Positions 34,239 through 41,835 of a stretch of 64,000 nt of DNA are shown piece after piece. The stretch spans positions 18,129 through 82,128 of the forward strand of contig CAIUMM010000206.1 of assembly GCA_903900265.1 (NCBI GenBank), written 5' to 3'. The notes beneath the pieces were generated by a model, which had not been told where the DNA came from, made no database searches, and saw only the letters and a list, made by a program, of their open reading frames with translations. The stretch is from an uncultured Pseudomonadota bacterium. Its GTDB lineage: Bacteria > Myxococcota_A > UBA796 > SXON01. A program made the translations under genes and the position numbers. Positions within the stretch are counted from its first letter, which is position 1; every line of letters begins with the position of its first letter.

Positions 34239-35315
34239 GTGCGGCACCTCCCCGGCAGCTACCTCGTGCTTGAGACCACCAACCGGTGCTCGGTGGCGTG
34301 CGTGCACTGCAGCGTCGGTGAGGCCGCGCACCCGCATCACGACCGCACCGGTTTTGTGGGCGTGCCGCTGGTGCGCAAGCTGTTGGCGGATCTCGTGGAC
34401 GCGGACGCTCGCTTTGACGTGTTCATCCCGTTCTGGTTGGGTGAGCCGCTGCTGCATCCGGATTTTTCGACGATCTACCAGGAGGCGCTGCGCGCAGCCG
34501 GGGAGCATCGCGTTTTTGAGCGCATCGAGGTGCACACGAACGCGACCCACTTGACCGCGGATCGAGTCCGCCTCGCGCTCAACCAGAGCCCGGTGCCGCA
34601 GACCTGGCACCTGACGATCGACGCCACGACCCCGGAGACTTGGAAGCGCATCAAAGGACGGAACGTTTTTAGCGACGTCGTCGCGAACGTCGAGCATCTG
34701 GTCCGGGAAAAAGCCAGGCTCGCTGCGCCTTGGCCGCGTCTGGTGTTCCAGTTCATCGTCAGCGACCGCAACGCCCAAGAAGCCGCGGGCTTTCGCGCCC
34801 ACTGGGAGGGCGTGTGCCGCAGCGTGGGGCTCCCGGTGCGTACGGCGGCCCAAGAGGTGCCGCCGGGCCGCGACGCCGTGGTGTTTTTTCGGCAGCTGGA
34901 TGCGCCGACCCCCGCGGAACAAGAGAAGCAGAATGGGGTGTTTCGCGACACGATGCAGGCGCTCGGCGTCCCGTTGCCGCGCCCGAGTCAGTCGCCGGAG
35001 GTTCTGCAGGGTACGAACACCGCGGTGTGCGGCTGTTTTTGGAAGAGCCCGGTGATCGGCTGGGACGGCACGCTCACCGTCTGCACCCGCGACAATCGCC
35101 TTGAAAATCGGCTCGGAAACGTCGGCGACACCGCGTTCGGCGCGCTCTGGTTTGAGGGCGCGGTCCACCGCTGGCGCGCCCAGGTCGCGGCCGGCGACTA
35201 CGCGGGCTTGGCGCCTTGCCAGACCTGCTTCATCCCGCAGTCGTCGAACTACTCGGGGATTACGCCTTCGGAAATTACCGAGTTTTCTCGACCTGCCCCC
35301 GGACCCCGCCGATGA
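34239..35315 (+). CDS. Radical SAM protein with SPASM-like C-terminus (1)
   Basis: This 358-residue protein has the radical-SAM iron-sulfur motif CSVACVHC at residues 17-24, just after LVLETTNR, and a TIM-barrel core (EVHTNATHLT, WHLTIDATTPETW). A C-terminal Cys cluster (CGCFWKSPVIGWDGTLTVCTRD, then CQTCF) fits a SPASM/Twitch auxiliary cluster domain. Such enzymes often modify peptides or proteins or act in cofactor and lipid-head-group maturation. The start is GTG with AGGAAA upstream. Its TGA overlaps the ATG of a second radical SAM gene. Confidence 0.88.
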   Translation: MRHLPGSYLVLETTNRCSVACVHCSVGEAAHPHHDRTGFVGVPLVRKLLADLVDADARFDVFIPFWLGEPLLHPDFSTIYQEALRAAGEHRVFERIEVHTNATHLTADRVRLALNQSPVPQTWHLTIDATTPETWKRIKGRNVFSDVVANVEHLVREKARLAAPWPRLVFQFIVSDRNAQEAAGFRAHWEGVCRSVGLPVRTAAQEVPPGRDAVVFFRQLDAPTPAEQEKQNGVFRDTMQALGVPLPRPSQSPEVLQGTNTAVCGCFWKSPVIGWDGTLTVCTRDNRLENRLGNVGDTAFGALWFEGAVHRWRAQVAAGDYAGLAPCQTCFIPQSSNYSGITPSEITEFSRPAPGPRR

Positions 35316-36334
35316 ACCTGCCCGAACGGTTGTTGACCCGCGCGACGCCCGTGTTGCAGCAGGCCCGACTCAAGCCCGCGCCCGGACTGCCCGATCAGGT
35401 GCATTTGTCGGTCACCGACCGCTGCTTCTTGCCGTGCGCGCACTGCGACATCTGGAGGAACAAGACCATCGATCTGCCCGAAGCCACCTGGCTGAACGTG
35501 CTGGATCAGATGGGCGCGTGGCTGGGAAAAGCGAGCGTCAACTTTGTGGGCGGCGAGCCGCTGCTGCGCAAGGACCTCGAGCGGTTGATGACCCGCGCCA
35601 CCGCGCTGGGCTTTGACGTCAGCTTCAACACCAACGGCTGGCTGCTCGACGATCGCCGCGCCGCGGGCCTCGCCGACGCCGGCGCGCGCATCGCGTACCT
35701 GTCGATGGACGGCTTTCGCGCCGAGACCATCGACCGCTCGCGGGGGCGCGTCGGCACGCAGGCCAAGCTGGTCGAGGTGTGTGATCGCCTCGACAAGCGC
35801 CCCAACCCGCGGGTGGTGATCGCGTGCATCTTGCATGCCGAAAATGCGGGGGAGATCCCGGACTTGCTGCATTGGGTCAAAGAGCGCGGCTACGAGCTGG
35901 TCGTGCAGCCCTTGTACCAGAACTTCGGGGAGAACGCCCATGATCCCGCGTGGTGGCGGTCGTCGCCGCTCTGGCCCACCACGCCGGACCAGCTGTCGCG
36001 CATCGATCACGCGCTCGACGTGCTGATCGACGAGCGCAGCCGCTGGGGCAAGGTCTGCAACGAGGTCGCGCAGCTTCGCGCCTTCAAGCATCACTTCCGC
36101 AACCCTGCTGTGCCCAACGGACAGACCTGCAAGGCCGGGCACTCGGACATCGCCTTCGATCCGGCCGGGAACGTGCGCCTCTGCTATTTTTTGGAGCCCG
36201 TCGGCAACCTGTCCGAAGGCGTCCCCATCGCGGCGATGTGGAACCGCCTCGGCGCGCTGCGGCGGCGCTACGAGGTCTCGCGCTGTACGCGGAGCTGCAA
36301 CCTGTTGAATTGCAATTTCGACGCGCCGGGTTGA
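35312..36334 (+). CDS. Radical SAM protein with SPASM-like C-terminus (2)
   Basis: This 340-residue protein has CFLPCAHC at residues 38-45, preceded by VHLSVTDR, then VNFVGGEPLLRKDLE and SFNTNGWLLDD of the radical-SAM barrel. C-terminal cysteines (QTCKAGHSDIAFDPAGNVRLCYF, SRCTRSCNLLNC) suggest an auxiliary Fe-S site. It is coupled to the preceding radical SAM gene by ATGA. The longer frame from 35216 overlaps that gene and was rejected. The substrate is unknown; no short precursor peptide gene is evident nearby. Confidence 0.88.
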   Translation: MNLPERLLTRATPVLQQARLKPAPGLPDQVHLSVTDRCFLPCAHCDIWRNKTIDLPEATWLNVLDQMGAWLGKASVNFVGGEPLLRKDLERLMTRATALGFDVSFNTNGWLLDDRRAAGLADAGARIAYLSMDGFRAETIDRSRGRVGTQAKLVEVCDRLDKRPNPRVVIACILHAENAGEIPDLLHWVKERGYELVVQPLYQNFGENAHDPAWWRSSPLWPTTPDQLSRIDHALDVLIDERSRWGKVCNEVAQLRAFKHHFRNPAVPNGQTCKAGHSDIAFDPAGNVRLCYFLEPVGNLSEGVPIAAMWNRLGALRRRYEVSRCTRSCNLLNCNFDAPG

Positions 36335-36452
36335 GCGCTTGGGCTAGGCCACTCCGTCACGATCTTTTGGCACTTTTTTCGCCCCCTCGCGCCCCCTCGC
36401 GTCCCCTCCCGCGCACCCGTCCGGGTAGATTCGGGCGCCTCTTTGGTGTGCC

Positions 36453-37604
36453 ATGCTCGTCTCCGCTCTCGCCCTGCTCGTCGGAATGTCCTCGCCTGCC
36501 ATCGCGGCTACGCCCCCCTACGATCTCGCGGAGGCGGGCATCACCGTGAACTTGCCGCGCGGCTGGGAGATGACGCGCTGGTCGGACTGGGACTTCAAGG
36601 GCAAGGCCGACGGCCTGATGTTGGAGATCTGGACGACGCCGTGGCAGGTCGAGGTCCCGGTGGGGACGGCGCTGCAACCGCTGTACCTCGAGCACCTCGA
36701 AGAGCAGCGCGCCAAGGATCCCGCGGTGCTCCCGGGCATCGCCGGCCCGGGCGGCAAGACCGCGTGGGTCGAGACCCGCGCCACGTTTGGCCTCGACGGC
36801 GGCGGCAAGGCGATCGCCTACTTTGCGGCGCTGCCCACCGACGGAAAGGTCGTGCACATCGGCATGTACGGCGGCGCGAACACCGACCGTCGCGCGTCTG
36901 CCGACATGGAGGCGCTGGTCAACGCGCTGGTGATCACCAAGCCCGCGGTGAAGATCAGCGGGGAGCCTGTCGCTGCGGGCAAAGACGCTGCATTCTCGGT
37001 CAAAGCGAGCGAAGGCTGGCGCGGGGTTTTGGCGTCCGAGCGCTCGGACGCCGAGAGCCTGCTGGGCAAGACCGGCGCCGGCAAGCTGGACGCCTGCGCG
37101 CTGCTGGTCGCGCCTACGCCCACCGGCAAGGCCTCGGTGCTCGCGGCGTGCCCGCAGACCTGGCAGCTGGGTTTTGCCGATGACGCCTCGTTCGCCGACG
37201 ACGCCGGCACCTTGCGCGCGCTGGTGTTCGGCAAAGCGGCCGCGAGCATCCCGGACGCCGAGAAAGTCGCCCTCGCCGACCGCAACGCCATGCTGTTCCG
37301 CCCGACGATGAACGACTATGCGCTGCGCTTCGCCGCGGTGCCCTATGAAAAAGGCGCGGTGAGCATCTGGGCGATCGGCCCGCAGGATCAGGGAGATGTG
37401 CTCGAAGCAGGCCTGAAGTCCACGCTCTCTGGCCTGCAATTCTCCGGTCCCGAGAACGGCCTCGCGCAGCACGCCATGGGCGACGTCGTCTTCCACGCGC
37501 TGTCCTACGATCCGCTGGTGATGGGCGGCGCAGGCGTGATGGTGCTCGGCGTGATCGGTGGGCTCGGCGTGCTGCTGTTCCGCAAGCCCTCCGCGCCGGC
37601 GTAG
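36453..37604 (+). CDS. Secreted protein with C-terminal membrane anchor
   Basis: This 383-residue protein has a cleavable signal peptide (ending near AIAATPP), two similar extracytoplasmic halves beginning with PRGWEMTRW and EGWRGVLAS, and a C-terminal membrane segment followed by FRKPSAPA. The two halves look like a duplicated beta-rich module of about 150 residues. A stop-transfer segment at the end would anchor it in the inner membrane. I recognise no family. The 118 bases upstream contain a C-rich repeated stretch (CGCCCCCTCG units) but no clear promoter. Confidence 0.72.
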   Translation: MLVSALALLVGMSSPAIAATPPYDLAEAGITVNLPRGWEMTRWSDWDFKGKADGLMLEIWTTPWQVEVPVGTALQPLYLEHLEEQRAKDPAVLPGIAGPGGKTAWVETRATFGLDGGGKAIAYFAALPTDGKVVHIGMYGGANTDRRASADMEALVNALVITKPAVKISGEPVAAGKDAAFSVKASEGWRGVLASERSDAESLLGKTGAGKLDACALLVAPTPTGKASVLAACPQTWQLGFADDASFADDAGTLRALVFGKAAASIPDAEKVALADRNAMLFRPTMNDYALRFAAVPYEKGAVSIWAIGPQDQGDVLEAGLKSTLSGLQFSGPENGLAQHAMGDVVFHALSYDPLVMGGAGVMVLGVIGGLGVLLFRKPSAPA

Positions 37605-37661
37605 CGGATGCTGCGCATGCGCCGGTCTCCGTGGTAATCTGCGGTCCTACGACGAGCTTCT

Positions 37662-39062
37662 ATGCGCACCCTTCGACTCTCCGCGTTCTCCCTGCTCTCC
37701 CTGATCCCCGTGCTTGGCCTCGGCTGTTCGGGCGATGAAGGGGACAGCGAGCCGGTCACCGTGGACGACACCGGCTCCTCCTGCGTGTCGGACGACGACT
37801 GCCTCTCCAACGAGATCTGCGACGAGACCGCGGCCTGCGTGACCGGGGACCGCGACAACGACGCGGCTTCCGCCACGCCGCTGCAGGACGACGGCGAAGA
37901 CACCCACTACTACACCGGCAGCGGGCACATCGAACCCGCCGGCGATGTCGACTGGTACGCCTACACCTCACTCGGCGGCCACTTTGTGCGCGTGGACACC
38001 ATCGTCGACGACGAGGAGCTGGACACCGATCTGCTCGACACCGTCGTCACCATCTACGATCCGGCCGGCAACTTGCTGGCGCAGGAGGACGAGCACCCCG
38101 CCGGGAGCGTCGGCACCTATGACTCTGTCGCGTTCGCCTACCTCGCCGAAGCCGGCACCTACACGATCACCGTCGAAGACGTCGCCGGGCGCTCGGCGCC
38201 GGACGTGACCTACACCCTCTCGGTCAAGAACATCGGCTCCGGCGGCGACGAGCCGGATTCGGTGCAGACCACCGGCAGCTCGCTCGGGCTCACCGGCGCC
38301 GACCTGTGGTACAGCGTCCCGGTGGTGCTGAACCGCGGCGACGGCACCGCCGACACCGCCGACTATGTGCGCCTGACCTTGCCGTGGAGCGACACCTTCC
38401 TCGGGTTCGTGACCACGCTGAGCCCGAACGGCTCGGACTTGACCGAGGCGCTGACGCTGTACAACTCGGCGGGCACCGTGGTGATGCGCAAGGACGACCC
38501 TTCGGTGGAGTCGGTGGCCGGGATCTGCAACTCCGAAGACGACAGCTACGTGCTGAAGGTCGAAGACGTCAACGGTGGCGGCGGCAGCACCTACTGGGGC
38601 ATCATCTTCGCGCTGGTCCGCGAAGAAGGGTACGGAAACGCCCGCGAGTCCGAGCCCAACGAGGCTCCGGGACAAGCCGAAGCGCTGGTGGCTCAGGATC
38701 AGAACCCGGACGTCGGATCGTGGGTGGCCGGCTACGGCAGCGGCCACATCGACACCCTCAACGATGTCGACGTTTGGACGCTCAACGTGGACTTTGACGG
38801 CGCGTATCTTTCGGTGTTCTACGGTGCGCAGACCTACGGCGGCTTGCTGCTCGCCAACGTCGAGATCGTCGGCAGCGATGACACCATCGTCGCGACGATG
38901 GACGCGACTGAGGGCACCGACGGCACCATCTGGAACGCAGGTCCGGTCCCGGCCGGGGTATACACGGTGCGGTTTTCGGGTTCAGACGCCAACACCGCGT
39001 ACGGGGAAGGCGCGTTCTACCAGTTCGCGTTCCACGCCAGCACCAGCCCGCTCGAGCCCTAA
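37662..39062 (+). CDS. Lipoprotein with PPC-like beta-sandwich domains
   Basis: This 466-residue protein has a signal peptide with lipobox LGLGC, an acidic tether (DEGDSEPVTVDDTGSS) and a small Cys-rich segment (CVSDDDCLSNEICDETAACV). Repeated beta-sandwich domains of the bacterial pre-peptidase C-terminal type follow: DVDWYAYTSLGGHFVRVDT with EAGTYTITVED, and DVDVWTLNVDFDGAYLSVFY with PAGVYTVRFSG. Such domains commonly stabilise or target secreted proteins; no protease domain is present here. Confidence 0.8.
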   Translation: MRTLRLSAFSLLSLIPVLGLGCSGDEGDSEPVTVDDTGSSCVSDDDCLSNEICDETAACVTGDRDNDAASATPLQDDGEDTHYYTGSGHIEPAGDVDWYAYTSLGGHFVRVDTIVDDEELDTDLLDTVVTIYDPAGNLLAQEDEHPAGSVGTYDSVAFAYLAEAGTYTITVEDVAGRSAPDVTYTLSVKNIGSGGDEPDSVQTTGSSLGLTGADLWYSVPVVLNRGDGTADTADYVRLTLPWSDTFLGFVTTLSPNGSDLTEALTLYNSAGTVVMRKDDPSVESVAGICNSEDDSYVLKVEDVNGGGGSTYWGIIFALVREEGYGNARESEPNEAPGQAEALVAQDQNPDVGSWVAGYGSGHIDTLNDVDVWTLNVDFDGAYLSVFYGAQTYGGLLLANVEIVGSDDTIVATMDATEGTDGTIWNAGPVPAGVYTVRFSGSDANTAYGEGAFYQFAFHASTSPLEP

Positions 39063-39149
39063 TGGCGTCCGAATATCGGGCAGCCACGCGCGTTCCATCG
39101 CGATAGTGCCCGGCCGTCCGGTCTGCTTCTCCCCCCTTGGAGTCTGCTG

Positions 39150-39833
39150 ATGTCTGCTTTGACCCTCCCTGTCTCGCGTTTGGCTCGTATGGTTTGCGGT
39201 TTGGCCCTGTGCGCGGGCATAGCCGCTGGGGCGTTGCTCAGCGGTCCTGCGTTCGCGGCGGATCCGACCAAGCACCACGATCACAGCGGCATCGTCGCGG
39301 CCTATAAGGGCGCGCCTCCCAAGGTCACGCTCTCGGAAGCCGATGAAGCCAAGCTCGCGAGCGGGCAGATGGTGCAGAAGCAGGTTCAGACCGGCAATGG
39401 CGGGCACGCGGTCGCGTTCATGAACATCAACGCCACGCCAGACAAGGTGTGGTCGAAGATCACCGCGTTCAACATGTACCCAAGCTGGGTGGACAACGTG
39501 CAGAAGTGCACCGCCTACTCCAAGAGCGGCTCGTTGATCTACGTGGACTTTGCCCTCTCGGTGATGGGGATCGGCGTCGAATACTACGTGCGGCACGACT
39601 ACCAGCCCGCGCTCGGGTACCTCACATGGACCCTCGACTATACGCGGCAGTCTGACCTCGACGACTCGGTAGGCTACTGGCGGGTGACCGCGCTCTCGCC
39701 GACCCAGACGCGCCTCGAATACTCGGTCGACATCCGGTTCAAGGGCTGGATCCCGGGCTTCGCGCAGGAGATGATCAGCTCCAAGGGCCTGACCACCGCG
39801 ACCTCGTGGGTGAAGAAGCAGTCGGAGAGCTGA
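39150..39833 (+). CDS. Secreted SRPBCC/START-like protein
   Basis: This 227-residue protein has a signal peptide ending in GPAFAADP and a polyketide-cyclase/START-type fold (about residues 80-225): HAVAFMNINATPDKVWSKITAFNMYPSWVDNVQ, then VEYYVRHDYQPALGYLTWTLDY and TRLEYSVDIRFKGWIP. This fold binds hydrophobic ligands such as lipids in a deep cavity. A periplasmic version next to envelope genes could bind a lipid. GGAG lies about seven bases before the ATG. Confidence 0.85.
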   Translation: MSALTLPVSRLARMVCGLALCAGIAAGALLSGPAFAADPTKHHDHSGIVAAYKGAPPKVTLSEADEAKLASGQMVQKQVQTGNGGHAVAFMNINATPDKVWSKITAFNMYPSWVDNVQKCTAYSKSGSLIYVDFALSVMGIGVEYYVRHDYQPALGYLTWTLDYTRQSDLDDSVGYWRVTALSPTQTRLEYSVDIRFKGWIPGFAQEMISSKGLTTATSWVKKQSES

Positions 39834-39851
39834 GCGCCGCGGCGCGGGCGA

Positions 39852-40241
39852 TCAGGACTTGGGCCGGTCGTTCCACCACGCCGCGCCGTAGGTCACGAAC
39901 AGCTGCTCGCCCGCCAGCACGGGGCGGGAGGTCGTGAAGTGCAGCAGGCGCCGCTTCACGACGGAGCTGTACTGGATGTTGGGCTCGTTGGCGTGGTTGA
40001 ACAGCCCACCCCAGCCTAAGGCCAGGACGCGAAACGGGTAGTTGGGATCGGCCTTGTCGTTGGTGAGCCGAAACACGTAGTCGCAGAGCGGCTTTGCGAG
40101 CGTGTCGGCCTCGGGCACGATCAGGAACGGGCAGCTCTCGACGAGCACGTCGGCGTCGAGTCGGGCGGTGGTGAACACGCCCCAGCCGTACTCGCATGCG
40201 CGTACGGTGAGGGCAGGGTGACGGAATACGGGGTGTTGCAC
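39852..40241 (-). CDS. SET-domain protein
   Basis: This 129-residue protein consists almost entirely of a SET domain: YGWGVFTTARLDADVLVES at the N-terminus (the Gly-rich SAM-contact strand), then GLFNHANEPNIQYS (the NHxxxPN pseudoknot motif) and AGEQLFVTYGAAWW (the ExxxxYG motif). SET proteins transfer methyl groups from SAM to lysines of proteins. Small stand-alone bacterial SET proteins are known but poorly characterised. It is divergent from msrB with a 44-base gap. Confidence 0.87.
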   Translation of the reverse strand: MQHPVFRHPALTVRACEYGWGVFTTARLDADVLVESCPFLIVPEADTLAKPLCDYVFRLTNDKADPNYPFRVLALGWGGLFNHANEPNIQYSSVVKRRLLHFTTSRPVLAGEQLFVTYGAAWWNDRPKS

Positions 40242-40285
40242 GCCAGCCGTACTATCGCTGTTTCGCCCGCGTTAGGGTGCGCCCG

Positions 40286-40813
40286 ATGCCGACCTCTCCT
40301 GTTGACCCCTCGTTGTTCCCTGACCGTGCGTTGGATCCAGCGCTGGACCCCGCTCTGGATCCTGAGATCAACCCGCGCACGCTGACGCCCGATCAGTGGC
40401 GCTCGCTGTTGTCCGCGCCCGAGTACGCGATCCTGCGGGAGTCGGCGACCGAGCGCCCGAACACCGGCCGGTACCTCGCTGATCCCGGGCCTGGGTCGTT
40501 TCATTGCGCGGGCTGCGGGCATCGCTTGTACGGCGCGGAGCACAAGTTCCACTCCGGCTGCGGCTGGCCTTCGTTCTTTCAACAGGTCGAGTACGGCGCC
40601 CTCGAGGTGCACCGGGACGTCAGCCACGGCATGGTGCGCACCGAGATGCGCTGCGCCCGCTGCGGCGGTCACCTCGGTCACATCTTTCAAGACGCGCCGC
40701 AGACCCCGACCGGGCAGCGCCACTGCGTGAACGGCTACGCGGTGCTGCACGTGCCCGAAGGCAACTCGGTAGCCGAGGTCTTCCGTGCCCATCGCAACGA
40801 CAAGTGGGCGTAG
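40286..40813 (+). CDS. msrB: Peptide-methionine (R)-S-oxide reductase
   Basis: This 175-residue enzyme reduces methionine-R-sulfoxide in proteins. It has the zinc cysteines CAGCG and CARCGGHLGH, the core KFHSGCGWPSF, DVSHGMVRTE and the catalytic cysteine in QRHCVNGYAV (RYCIN in typical members). An extra N-terminal stretch of about 35 residues rich in Asp/Pro precedes the domain. ATG 40286 has TAGGGTG upstream and is preferred to GTG 40277. Confidence 0.92.
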   Translation: MPTSPVDPSLFPDRALDPALDPALDPEINPRTLTPDQWRSLLSAPEYAILRESATERPNTGRYLADPGPGSFHCAGCGHRLYGAEHKFHSGCGWPSFFQQVEYGALEVHRDVSHGMVRTEMRCARCGGHLGHIFQDAPQTPTGQRHCVNGYAVLHVPEGNSVAEVFRAHRNDKWA

Positions 40814-40820
40814 GGCGACG

Positions 40821-41741
40821 ATGTTCAGCGGCGTACGCTCGATCCCCGACGTGGTGGATGTGCTGGAACTGGGCGGCGGGGATGGCCCTGCGCTGGTGAT
40901 CGAGGTGCCGCACGGCGCGACGGGAGACTGGGAGTTCAACGTCGTCGCCTCGCAGCTGCGCGGCGCGGTCCCCGACGATCTCATCGCGTTCTTCCATGTC
41001 AACACCGACGCCGGCGCGGCGGAGCTGGGATTGGCGATCGGGCAGCGTGTGCTCGCTTCGCGGGCGCCCGATTCGGCGCTGCCTTCGGGGCCGGCGTTCA
41101 CGCGGGTCGTGGTCGTGCGGTGCCGCATCCCGCGCACCTTCATCGACTGCAACCGCGTGCTGGGCGCATCCGGCGCGGCGTACCGTGCCGGCGGGGTCAC
41201 GCCGGGCGTCGCCCCGTGGATCACCGACGAGGCCGATCACGACGCGCTCCTTGCGCGCTACGCCGCCTACCAGACCGTCGCGCAAGCGGCGATCGACGGC
41301 GCGAGCGCGTCGGGCGGGCGCGCGTTGCTGCTGCACACCTACGCCCCGCGATCGGTGGACGTGCAGGTTTCGCTGGACATCGTGCGCGATCTCCGGGCCG
41401 CGTACGCCAACCCCGAGCAATGGCCGCTGCGCCCCCAGATCGACGTCATTCACCGCGACCCCGACGGCGTCGCGACGCTGAACCCCGCCGCGATGCGCGC
41501 GTTGACGAACGCGCTCACCGACGCAGGCTACACCTACGCCGAGGGCGAGACCTACCCGCTGCACCCGGTCACGATGGCGCACGCGCACGTCACGCGGCAT
41601 CCGGGGCAGGTCGCGTGTCTGGAGGTTCGGCGGGACCTGTTGACCGCGCAATTTGTGCCGTTTCGTCAGGTGCAGATCGATGCTGAGCGGGTGGCGCGCG
41701 TGGCGGATCCGCTCGCGCGCTGGCTCACAGCGATTTGGTAA
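40821..41741 (+). CDS. N-formylglutamate amidohydrolase-like enzyme
   Basis: This 306-residue protein resembles the N-formylglutamate amidohydrolase family: ALVIEVPHGATGDWE near the N-terminus (a metal-binding His), PRTFIDCNRVLGAS (the D-x-N-R motif), ALLLHTYAPRSVD (second His) and VACLEVRRDLL. The family are zinc-type hydrolases acting on amide bonds in histidine breakdown and related reactions. No histidine-degradation genes are adjacent, so the substrate is uncertain. It starts eight bases after msrB. Confidence 0.83.
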   Translation: MFSGVRSIPDVVDVLELGGGDGPALVIEVPHGATGDWEFNVVASQLRGAVPDDLIAFFHVNTDAGAAELGLAIGQRVLASRAPDSALPSGPAFTRVVVVRCRIPRTFIDCNRVLGASGAAYRAGGVTPGVAPWITDEADHDALLARYAAYQTVAQAAIDGASASGGRALLLHTYAPRSVDVQVSLDIVRDLRAAYANPEQWPLRPQIDVIHRDPDGVATLNPAAMRALTNALTDAGYTYAEGETYPLHPVTMAHAHVTRHPGQVACLEVRRDLLTAQFVPFRQVQIDAERVARVADPLARWLTAIW

Positions 41742-41835
41742 ACGCGGGTACGCTGTTCTCGCAAAGAGTACGGACTGATCGATGGAGATTTCCCCTTTTC
41801 ATCCCGATTTAGGGCATCATAAGGGGTCACTCTGG

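Noticed and set aside
36335..36452. C-rich repeated stretch as a possible rut site or terminator
   Set aside because: The CGCCCCCTCG units are only loosely repeated and there is no stem plus T-run; evidence is too weak.
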